The position numbers were made by a program, and so were the translations under genes. From NCBI GenBank assembly GCA_037783415.1, contig JAZGTN010000068.1:124001-188000 (forward strand): 64,000 bases of DNA, given 5' to 3'. The notes below the pieces were generated by a model. It ran no database searches and was not told the origin of the DNA. It was given only the letters and a program-made list of their open reading frames with translations. Positions 24,101 to 36,000 of this stretch are shown in pieces (position 1 is the first letter of the stretch; every line of letters starts with the position of its first letter). This DNA is from Leptasterias polaris. Taxonomy: Eukaryota; Echinodermata; Asteroidea; Forcipulatida; Asteriidae.

Positions 24101-27016
24101 TGTTTAGTGTTTGACGGCAAGTTGGTCATCGATGCCAACTTCCACACCAACGATCTGGCTATCAGAGGGGCTGGACCACTCACAAAGTTCCAGCGTAAGT
24201 ACCACGCTGAACAATGGTGAGTAGCGTTACCTGATGCAGCTTAACTCTGCTTATAACATCTCTTGTTATTGGTTGAGAGTGTGTCATATGATATGCGTTA
24301 TTTCGACAATCAAGTAGCGCAAATCAGAAAAGGTTATCTTATCACAAAAAAGACTATCACCCTAGCAACATGCAAACTATCACATGGAGACATGGTACAT
24401 AAAGGTGTTTACTTTGTATAGTGGTGCATGTACACCCAGCATACTAATGTAAGCGCAGCTGTTACACATTATATGGTTTCACTACATCAAAATGCGACGC
24501 CTCAGGACAACGGAGCACTTCAGGGATCACCTTGGATGATAATTTTCTTATTCCACTCGTTGCAGTCAGTGTTTGTATACTAAGCTCATTGTTTTTGTAT
24601 TCCTTTGTCTTTTCATCAACAATGCTATGCTTTATCTATCCCTTTCAGTGAATTGTTGCTTAAACCGAGCAGCGCCCTGTATTATGTGTCAGGTTTAAAT
24701 TACGCTTGTTTTAGAAATTGCAAAAAACATTCTAGAAACAATGACTGCAGTGAAGGCACGCACAACCTCAAAGCTGACTTCCAAAACTTGATTTTATTTT
24801 CCTGAGAGGAACACAGTAATAGACCTTATGCATATGACGTCATTTGAGTAGGGCGCCCTCGCCTAGAGGTCAAAAGGAAGATGTTCATTGGCCAGTCCTG
24901 TGCGCCGCACGTACAAATCAGCGCGTTTCCATTGTTTCATCATCAGTTTACCTCTAAGATGGCGGCTGGATGACGTCAATGCATAAGGTCTATACCAGAG
25001 CACAACAGCTCTTTTTGGAGCCAACAATTCTTCCCAAAAGATATTTATACATGATTTTACCCGCAAGTTTACTAGGGGTTTAAAGTTACTTCCCAAACTA
25101 TATTTTGGTCATAACATCTTTTAAGTTATCTGGGTGTGTTGTAACCAATACAAATGAATTATCCCGAGGTTAGTGATTGGGGCAACTATATCGGCCTGGG
25201 ACACTACTAGGGTTACAAGCTTACATGGATAAGTGGTTACACTGGCCTTACTGGCCAATGTTATAGACTGTGCAAGTCTCGCGCACATTCGAACTTCCGG
25301 GACCATTGTGGTCCCAACCATATGGAGTTTTACGTGGGCGAGATTTTGTTTCGTCAATTATTTTAGTTTAACGTAGTTTATGACCTAGAAAATTATACAT
25401 GTTGTTGGGAATGTAATACTAAGTGATAACAAAATATGAAAGTAAAACCAATTCAACAATATAACGAAGAAAATCCGAGAATTAAACTTGACCTCAGCTT
25501 CTGGTTATTGCAAAAAATTAAGAATTTTGTGCTCACCTCCGATCATAAAACTTATGTAAAAGCTTGTTTTGGATGCGCGATTATAATCGCCAGATGCTGT
25601 AATTGCAAAGTGAACCCTTTTCATTGCAGTCTATGGTGTTGAGGCGTCGGCATTCCTCTTTAAACTGCGATACGGGTCAATTTAAAACCCGTTTGACCTT
25701 CACGAATCTGCGTAAGGGGTTTCTAAAAAGTTAACATCAAAAAAGCATCCTTGTCCCAGAGTCTTAATTTGTTTTTAATAATAATTAACACACTTTGGCG
25801 TATTTTTTTTAAAAGCTAAAACTAATTTCATAAAATTGTAATGATTTATTTTTGTTGTTCAGATTTTGTCATGAGATATAATTTAAAACAAAGATTTGAT
25901 TTCAGGAAAAAAAATGTTCTTCGTTTGACGTGTTTTCTCGTTCGGATATGCGCGAGACTTGCACAGTCTATTATGAGGAATTTTATGGACATAATATTGT
26001 ATTTGTTATTATAATAAATATCAAATGATAGGGTTTTGCCAACACAATGCTTTTGCCTTTGATGAAAATGCTGATATTTGAACAATCTGAAGAGATGTGG
26101 TGATTCATTTCAACATTGAAGAAGAAACAATTTCTTGTATGTTTTTCATGTTTTTAATTTAGACTATAATTCAGTCATTAGACCACAAAGTTTTGACTGT
26201 ATTTTAAATCAATGAAAAAGTTTTCAAAAATCAATCTGAAGTGAAAAAAAGTAACACTATCCGCAATAATCAAAGGAATTGCTATCATTGTGGGGGAAAA
26301 AATACAACCAAACTGAACAATTAATGTCATGATAGGCTTGTGTTTTTATGTTTTGGGTTTTTTTTCTCTTGGGAAAACTAAAGCACTTATTGGAAAGAAA
26401 CTTTCCCAGATATGTTGCTTGAAACCTCTAAATGTTTTAAAGCAACGCACTCTTCTAAAAACCAGTGTTGAACCATTCTATAGGTCCCATGCAAACTTCA
26501 ACTCCAAAGAAGTAGGCAGTGCCCTGGCGTCCACCATGCTGAGACTCTTCGATCCCACCCTCGATACAGACGTCAGTCCACCCATTGAGCCTGTTCCCCT
26601 GATCCCCATCTACTTGGAGGCTAAAATCAGAGGGGCACACCTACCAGGTGGTTTGCAGTACCTTCACTTTGGCAAGCCAAGTTTGGACACGCCCCTAGAT
26701 GCTGATATGGCACAGCTTGACTACGTAAGTAAACAATTGGGTTTTCAACATTGAGTGGTCGGGTTTGCGTAGTGGTATCTATCCTTGCCTTCCACCTCTA
26801 GAACCTTGGTTCGAATCCCACCGGGGGCACTATGTGGATTGGGATTTCAGTCCCAACCTGATTGCGTGGGTTTTCCCTGGCAGGTTGTATAGGGTTTTCC
26901 TTCCCACATCTAAAAAATGAAACTGCCTTCTTTGTCTTCTCTCCACGGGGTTCTTGGCTAGTACAGTGATTAAGTTCACTTTTTCTGAGAATCCTTTGCT
27001 TCATAACCAGAATTAG

Positions 27017-27047
<31 letters not shown>

Positions 27048-30000
27048 AAACATGCAATCACCATGCTACCTTGTCCTTATGCCAAGTAAAAGTTTGTTAA
27101 TAATAAATAATCAATTAGCTAAAAGTATACCTGTTACTATCCCCTTTACTTATATATTTTTTTATTATTTAAAAATGCCAGAAAAACAGGCCTTGCTCTT
27201 GATGTGATGTCACTGTTGGGAATGTAACCAAAGCATTTTAGTTTCATTGCTACCATACAGGCATGTACTGTTGTGGGAACACAAGTTATTCTGAACAATT
27301 CTTATTCCACTTGAGACATCACATGAATTAAACCATGAGCAAGGCTTGTTTTTCTGGGCTTTTGAAGAGGGAATTAATATAAATCAAAATTAATTTTTAA
27401 AATATATAAAAGAGATTGTAACAGTTGTATTATCAGCTGATTCATTATTTTTTAACTACATACTTTTACATGGCAAGGTAGTATAGCACAAACCCTGTAA
27501 ACAGCAGCTTCAAGTTCAAATTAAGTTTTGTGACACACTCATTTTCCATTAGGTATAGTTTTTGTGAAAATGGGCAAAAAGTTCCAAGTCTATATCTGCA
27601 GGTTGAATTGATGTAAAATGCCACTGTGTTTGATACCCTTCGAGTGCAATTTTTGTCAAAATTAAAAAACCTTTGATGACATCACATTTCAAACATATGG
27701 TCTGTACATTTTTGTTCAGAAAATTTATAGTTCATTCCTGAATTTTGATGATATTCAACCAAATCGGCATTGAATTTGACCTTTTGCATGGTGCAAAAAT
27801 TCCTCTTTGGCATGCACAGACCCATTTGCTCTTGATGTCCGATGACATCATGTTTCAAATTTCTCTCTAAAAGTATCAAATAACCTGACATTTCACACCA
27901 TTTCAACATGAGGATAGAGACTTGAAATTTTGTCCCCACTTTTCTATGGGAAAATGATTGCATTACAAAACTGAATTTGACCTTGAAGCCCCTCTTTAAC
28001 AAGAATTGATTGCATTAGAGTGCTGAATAGTAGCTCTCTGAACTGGAATTATTTTTGAACTCTTTGGACAAGCCTTACAAAATAACTTTGCTGATGTTTC
28101 TGCTTGTACTAAAGGGGAGAGTGTTGTTAACAGGCGGCAAGGAAGGCTCAACACAAGAGTACTTCAGGCTTCATATCAACCAGTACAGCAATATTCAGAC
28201 TGTCACCTGCCTGTCTCGAAAGGTACCTACTACTTTTAGAATTTCGGCTGAACACGTTTCATGTAGAAACTTCAACCAAAAGGGGAGTTTTTGCCAGGAA
28301 TTTATTGTTGTTGTACTGCACCCTTCATCAATGGTATTTTGAAAGGGGCTACTCACAGCAGCTGAGATAAGATATCATATCATTTTTAACTTTCAGACAA
28401 ATTTCAAGTGAAAAACAAAACCCAGAAATTAAAAACAGTTTTGATTTGAATTCAAAATTTACGTTTGTAATCGTTAAAACATTGGACAAGTTGCTGAGTG
28501 CTTGGTTCAAAAGTTACCTTTCAGAACTAGTACTACCGGTAGTCCCCAAAAAAATTCAATTCAACTTCACATTCATTTCTACACTTTTACAAGGAAAAGA
28601 AAGAAACCTTTGCATATAAATTAAAAGTAATAGAAAAGCAAGTAAACCTTGTGTATACAGTGAGATAAAAATAACCAAATTGAGCATTTGGCTGTTTTGA
28701 TAGGCAAAAAGCTTATAGAATACAGCTGTGATTGAACCATTAGTGGCCAGCCAAGCAGTCATGGCTGAGTCATTGGGGTGTGGGTTTGAATCCTGGTCAT
28801 AACACTTGTGTCCTTGAGCAAGACACTTAACTTTAATTGCTTCTCTTTACCCAGGGGTAAATGGGGACCCGTAAGGGAAGAGATGGTTTCTGTGATTGAT
28901 TTAGCTGGGTACGCTATGTATTTGGTAGCTGAGATGGTTTAAGGAATGAAATAAATGGCCCAGTGACCAGGGGTAATAATAATGGAGCATCATGAGCGTC
29001 ACTGAGTGATGGATTTGAGCACTATATAGGAAGCCACTATTACTATGAAAGAAATGCTTGAAATAATTTCACAAACTTTCAGGTTTGTCATTTACATTCT
29101 CCTGTGGGATTGTACTGTTTAATTGAATGAATAAACTTCAGTGGAAATTGACATTGGTTGATGTTGAATTCCCCTCTTTGAACCTGACAGAGCATCGACA
29201 CCAGCAATCTACTCTGCCTCTACAACCTCCATGAGCGTTTCCTCAACAACCTGGTGTCTCGATTTGATGATGGTTTGATACCAGACCTTTACAGCTTCTT
29301 CCGTGAGACCTGGTCCCTGGCCGTCTTCCACGATCGCTTCCTGGACTTCAGACAAGAGATCAGGGAGCTTCTGGTCCAAAGACCGGTAAGACCTCAAAGT
29401 TTTTCCCAGAATAATTAGGGTTTATAAATCTGTTATCTTTTTCGAAATTGTGGGTGGCTGGGCAAAAATAATAGCTGAAAATCGGATTTTAGTTTACAAT
29501 TAAAACAACAGGGAAAACAAAACAATTTAAGGGGAAAAATACCCAGCGACCCCTTCCAGATCATCTGTCATGTCTGTGCTGTCCATTGTTATTGGTCAAT
29601 CTTATTTCGATAGCCGACCTTCTTGGCTGTGATGGGTAGATGGCAAAAATGTCCTATTCTGTTTCAACTACAAAGATGCATGTTGGAAGCCATTAAAAGC
29701 TGTTAAAAACTCCTGAGCTGGGAGAGCATTGGTCTAAAATATCTGCTTCATTTGAGGCATCACTTTTTCTTCAATGTTTACTATAAAATAAATAATCTGT
29801 CAATATTCAAAAATCACAATTTGGTGTGGGTGGGTGGTTGGGTCAAATCAAATTCAAAAAGAAATTTCAAAACATTGACAGATTTTGATTATTCTGAATG
29901 CCTTTTAGATGTACCATTTAGTGCTCTTTTGCATGTTCCAATTCTATAGTATTGTGATTGTCTCATAAATTAGTAAACAGACCTGATAGCTTCAGGGAGG

Positions 30001-33000
30001 CAATCAAGGCCATTGCCTCCATGCCCCTGATCATATGCCTTGGTGCCCCTTGAAATGTTCCAATATAAATTTAAATTGCCCTCATAAAGATATCCTTTAT
30101 TAAGGAAAAACTGCCTAACCCTTACAGGAACAAAGTATCAGGCCCGAGTAAATGTGATGTCCCATGACAAATCCAGGCACTTCCTGCTCAAACTCAAACC
30201 TGGGGTTATTTGCTCACTAAATAGATGAGAATAAGAGCTTTCAAATAACACCTATATAGGACCTATGTATTTCTCAACATGTAGAATGTTTAAGACATGA
30301 CATGACATTGACATCAAGCTGATGTTTCAGTTGTCTCCACTTTGAATGCCATTTCACTTTTTCTGAGGTGTGCTTGGTTGTGGCGTGGGGTGTCACAAAT
30401 ATTGAACGCAAATTGTTATTTTTGTATATAGTACATGACTAGTTTGATGAGTTGATTTGAGAAATTAGAATTAGCTGTTGCAAATTGCTTACCAACCAAA
30501 ATTAGTTAGTGGCCTGACGTTTCGACCCTAGCAGAGTCTTTCTCAAGGTTGATTTCACTAAAAGTTTATCTTAGATTTAAAATGTATCGTATACTTGGGT
30601 GTGATCCTTGGCTACACGGCAGTTTACGGTTGAATGGCTTCTGACTGGCACCCACCGAACAAGGATATTGACAAAATAGGGAGACCGCCATCATAGGGCT
30701 AGATAGCTCAGTTGGTAGAGCGCCGGCACGTCAATCCGGAGGTCGTTGGTTCAAATCCCGCTCTAGTCAATTTTTCCTTGTTCAACCCAAAATCATTTAA
30801 AATTTACCCAGTCAGTTTCCCTTGTGGTTTATTATTTGATATTTAAAATAAAATCAATACAACTATATACACTTGATTTACATGATTTTTGGTTTCAGGC
30901 TGTTAATGTTGCTGCCCTGGAGGAGAAGGTCAGACAGCTTATTGATCAAGACCTGCAGGTTGGTGTTCTAACAAAAAATACTAAAATATTTTTAAATGTT
31001 CTAATAAAAACGTTCTTAAATGGCACTATAAAATGCTTGGTCTGGCGTGTCATGGCCGAGCGGTTGAGAGAAGCCGGACTCAAGCTTCGGTGTTTGTGAT
31101 CAGCAGAATGTGAAACGAACTGGTTAAAATAGCAAAGTAACCGGCTTGAATATATCGTCGCTGGTCCCACGAACTGACCTATCTCACCTTTTGGCGAAAA
31201 TGAGTTTTTTATATATTTGGATTACAAAAGTGAAGTCTTGTTTTGTTTTTTTATTTTTGGGACGAAACCTCATCTCTAATTGTTGTTTACAGTAGTAAAC
31301 AAAAGCGACGCATTGTCAATAAATGATAATTTGGGGCTCACAAAGTGACGTATCACGATAGGTCACTTCGTGGGATCAGACTTCCCTGTATCGCGCAGTT
31401 CACGAAGTGACTTACATGAATATTTACATGATATTCTTTTTCAAGAGCCGTATCTTCTTCTTTTTTTATTAATATATTGTTAAAATTACGTATTATGAGT
31501 TGAGCTGCTGCAAATAAAACTTTGTATCATGTAATATTTGTGAATGAATCAAACAAAATCATACAAAATACTATTTCTATGGAGGACGCGCGTCTGGTAT
31601 TTGAACGTAATGCACACTAACATTGTGTATGTGTGGAATGGGAGCAGTCCAAGTTAACAACGACATGGCGGGTTATTATGTGAGTATATTTTTGATCAAA
31701 ATATAGCTTAAATTGTGTTAACGTTACGTTAACGTTTCGTTATTGAACCTAATTCTGATAAATACTATAACATCGGATGGCTTAGTTGACAAATCAACGC
31801 ACAGATTTGGTCGGGCCATGTGTATGGGATGGCGGCGGGTGGTGGATATTGTTTATTGAAAGAGAGTTTAAACTTTATTCTGTCCTTGAGACCTGGCCAT
31901 GGCCTTGTCCGACCTTGACCTTGGCTTGGCTTGGCTTGTAGTTGTAGGTAGGCATACCCAGAGCTGTGGGGACTTTTATACAATGGAACAAAGGTCCCCA
32001 CAACGTTCTTCTTTGTTAAACTGGGTCCCCACAATGTGATTCTTTAGAAAAGGGAATAATAGAACAACAATAGGAAGTCCCCACAAGGGTGTGTGCACCG
32101 GGAAACGTAGTCTTGTTTAGTCTTGTTAGTGTACTGTAATTTTACTCATGCTATCGTGTGACAAAAGCCTGTAGATAACAATATTAAGCAGGGTAAACAC
32201 TCACTTTTAATGCTGTTTAGAAATTGTAATGACATTAATAATCCATTGCCTACCACAGTTATATTTTATGTTTTCTGGAACAACCAATTGTCAATTGTAC
32301 TTTGTAGCCTCGGTCATGAAGTTACCGATGATGTCGTTTTGGCAGAAATTTGTCAAGATGGCGCATAATGCAGGCTAAATGATAAATATAAAAAAAAATT
32401 AAAGCACAACAAACTACTTAACTTAGGAATGTTCCATGTTGTTGATACAAAAATTGAAATAGTCTATGATTTCTAAGGCTATTTAGGCCTACTGGTTAAT
32501 TTTCATAATTCATGGGATTATCCGGCTGGGAAGTGAAAATAATTTTCCATTGAATTACTGCAACATAAACACTCTGTTAAACAGTCATCCTGCAATGTGA
32601 AATTATAAAATAACTTAATGTTTTTATGACTAAGACATAAAGAGTGACAAGCCTACTTGTTAACTTTTTTTGTTTTTACCACAGCCTTGGACTCAACCCC
32701 GGTGAGCTACACAATGGATGTTTTAGTAAGGTGGTCTGATGGTAGTCAAAATATTGTGCTATCTGAACACCTGAAATTTCATCCCCCATTGAAACTTTAC
32801 CAGACAGTTAAGATGCGGTGGGGGAGAGCATGGTGGAAGGGAACAGTGATAGACATGGATGACACTGGAGGTAAGCTCTTATCAGTGTCTGTTTACATTT
32901 TGCATCTTTTCAGAGTTCTTCCTGCTGCAGTATTTTTGAAAGCACAAAGGTATGTAATTTGTTTCATTAATCAGACTGTTGTTTTTTGTTGCATTTTACA

Positions 33001-36000
33001 GGAACTGAGGACAGTGATAGTGGTGAAGACGACATGCCTGTTAGCGCATTACTAGGCCATGCAGCAGAGAGTGAGTTTTACTGTTATACCTAATCATCAA
33101 TATTATGTGGTCTTTATTACAGTATTCTGTTATGTTTTTTGTTTTAATGTTGCAACTGAGCGTGCATATATCCAGATTCCTCACTAAGTCTAATGTTACT
33201 CCTCAATTTGTGTATAGAAAGGGTCTTTTATTCGAACAATGGTTCTTTATTTTCAGGTGTAATGTAAAATGTAGGATTAAGTTGTTTTCTTTCTCCACAT
33301 TAAACCATTATTGCATTATTCTGTTTCAGTCTATGAGGGTGACTCGGGGGGCATCAGCAGCGTTCCCGATGAGAATGCAACATTGGACGTTACTGCATTG
33401 GACACCACACCACAAGACACCTCACCACAAGACACCTCACTAGACATTGGACACCAAACAACATTGGACACAACTGCTGAATCCCGAGAAAAGAATGCAG
33501 GAGGAGAGAGTAAGTTCTGGATTAACTTATTCCTACCACATTATGTTTGAAAGCACAAAGTACATGAAATTTGTTTCATTAATCAGACTGTTGTTTTTTG
33601 TGGCATTCTACAGGAACTGAGGACAGTGATAGTGGTGAAGACGACATGCCTCTTAGCGCATTACTAGGCCATGCAGCAGAGAGTGAGTTTTAGTGTTATA
33701 CCTAATCATCAATATTATGTGGTCTTTATTACAGTATTCTGTTATGTTTTTTGTTTTAATGTTGCAACTGAGCGTGCATATATCCAGATTCCTCACTAAG
33801 TCTAATGTTACTCCTCAATTTGTGTATAGAAAGGGTCTTTTATTCGAACAATGGTTCTTTATTTTCAGGTGTAATGTAAAATGTAGGATTAAGTTGTTTT
33901 CTTTCTCCACATTAAACCATTATTGCATTATTCTGTTTCAGTCTATGAGGGTGACTCGGGGGGCATCAGCAGCGTCCCCGATGAGAATGCAACATTGGAC
34001 GTTACTGCATTGGACACCACACCACAAGACACCTCACCACAAGACACCTCACTAGACATTGGACACCAAACAACATTGGACACAACTGCTGAATCCCGAG
34101 AAAAGAATGCAGGAGGAGAGAGTAAGTTCTGGATTAACTTATTCCTACTACATTATGTTTGAAAGCACAAAGTACATGAAATTTGTTTCATTAATCAGAC
34201 TGTTGTTTTTTGTGGCATTCTACAGGAACTGAGGACAGTGATAGTGGTGAAGACAACATGCCTCTTAGCGCATTACTAGGCCATGCAGCAGAGACCCAAA
34301 CACACACCCAAACACACCCACACATCAGCTACGTCACTGATCTATTCTTTTCTCACACTGCAGGCTCAAACCCATCACTATCGGAATCTCGAACAACAAT
34401 TCTCCCTGACCTCGAAGAAACGCTATTTCCACAACAGGGTATGGTCCAGAAGTGCTCAGATTTTACTTGTCAGGAGGACATTTTTGCAGCTTGCAGTAAT
34501 TGTGACTGTCTGTTATGCTTTGAACATTTTTTAAGGTCCAGCAATACTTGTGAGTCTCACAACAAATTTTCTCCACTACTTAATTTAAGCAATGTGTCAA
34601 CTCCAGATGTTAATATCGAACATAACTTAAAGTCAGTTTCATCCAGTGCAAATATCACAGTTCCTCTGGAACCAGAGAACTTTATTGTGGAAGGAGAACC
34701 ACAGATAGAGATGGATTTTGAACAGGATTCCCCTGAAATCCAATCAAAACAAGCCAAGAATAAAACCGTAAAAGAAAAACGAAACAGTGGAGATGTCTAC
34801 CATTCGGAAAAGTCAGACAGGTTAAAGACGGCACGAAAAACTCAAATGATACCAAAATGTAACGGCTTATATTGCAAGGCCAGAAAACTTGAGTGTGATG
34901 AGTTCAGTGAAGAACAAAGAGAATCAATAAGAAATGCTTTCTATTTAGTTGGTAGCCTGCAAGGACAGAGAGAGTGGGTGGCACGTCACATTGTTTCAGA
35001 GCCATGTAAAGGTAGTTCACGCAAGAAGAGGAACACTCATTTTTTCCTACCTAAAGATGAAGGCATAATGTCATCTCCCTTTCGGGTTTGTAAAAAAAAT
35101 GTTTCTCAGTACAGTAGGAATATCAGATCGTCAGGTACGTACTGTCGTAAAAAAACTTGGACCGTGTAACACACTTGCACAAGAGCGAAGGGGAGGGAGG
35201 CAAACAAAAGAGAAAGATAAACATCTTAGGGAAGAGGTCAAGGCTCACATCAACAGGTTTCCTAGAGCTGAATCACATTACTGCCGTTCTAGCACATCTT
35301 TCCAATACTTGGCTTCTGATCTCAATGTGAACAAAATGTACGATCTGTACATTGCAGAAAACCCAAACCTAAAAGCTTCTCGAACGTTGTATGCAAGGGT
35401 GTTGAATGACATGAAATTAAAGTTCCACAAGCCCAAAAAGGATCAGTGTGGAATTTGCGAGACGTATCACAAAGGGGATGATAAAGAAAAAGAAAGAATC
35501 AGTGTGCAATACATGAATCACACCAATGAAAAAAACAAAGTACGAGAAATAAAAGCGGACAAGAAAAAACAAGCAGTCATGAATCCAAAATCGTACCAGG
35601 CCTCAGTATTTGACCTCCAGCAAGTCATATACTTGCCACGATCGGAGAGAGGGACACTGTTCTACAAACGTAGGCTTTCGTGTTACGATTTCACTATCTA
35701 CGAATTAGGTAGCAAGGATGGATTCTGCTTCCTCCACCATGAAGGCATCGCGAAGCGCGGTGCGAACGAAATAGCGTCCAATTTATACACCTATTTGCAA
35801 ACACTGGACAATCAAGGAAAGGATACCGTTGATCTTTTTTGCGACGGCTGCGTGGGTCAGAACAAGAACTCAATTTTACCGGCCATGCTGACCTACTTTG
35901 TATCCCAATCTAAAACAGTGAAAGAGGTAACTTTTTTTTTTTTTGAGACCAACCATGGTCAAAGTGAAGGGGATTCCGTTCATAGTACAATCGAGCGCCA

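Noticed and set aside
30696..30769. tRNA gene (also 49307-49380 and 49624-49697)
   Set aside because: A and B boxes and acceptor stem are present, but the anticodon stem has a C-T mismatch, position 33 is C, and the sequence is embedded in a repeated 317-bp unit. Treated as a SINE.
31664..31678. ATGGCGGGTTATTAT before a GTGAGT donor as first exon of the 6.26-kb element's gene
   Set aside because: Splicing it to the exon at 32685 puts a stop in frame, because the phase does not fit. The ATG at 32714 or another upstream exon is preferred.
33105..33443. 112-residue ORF (and its copy at 33693-34055)
   Set aside because: Spans an intron of the transposase gene and reads the 180-nt exon in a frame other than the one required by the flanking exons.
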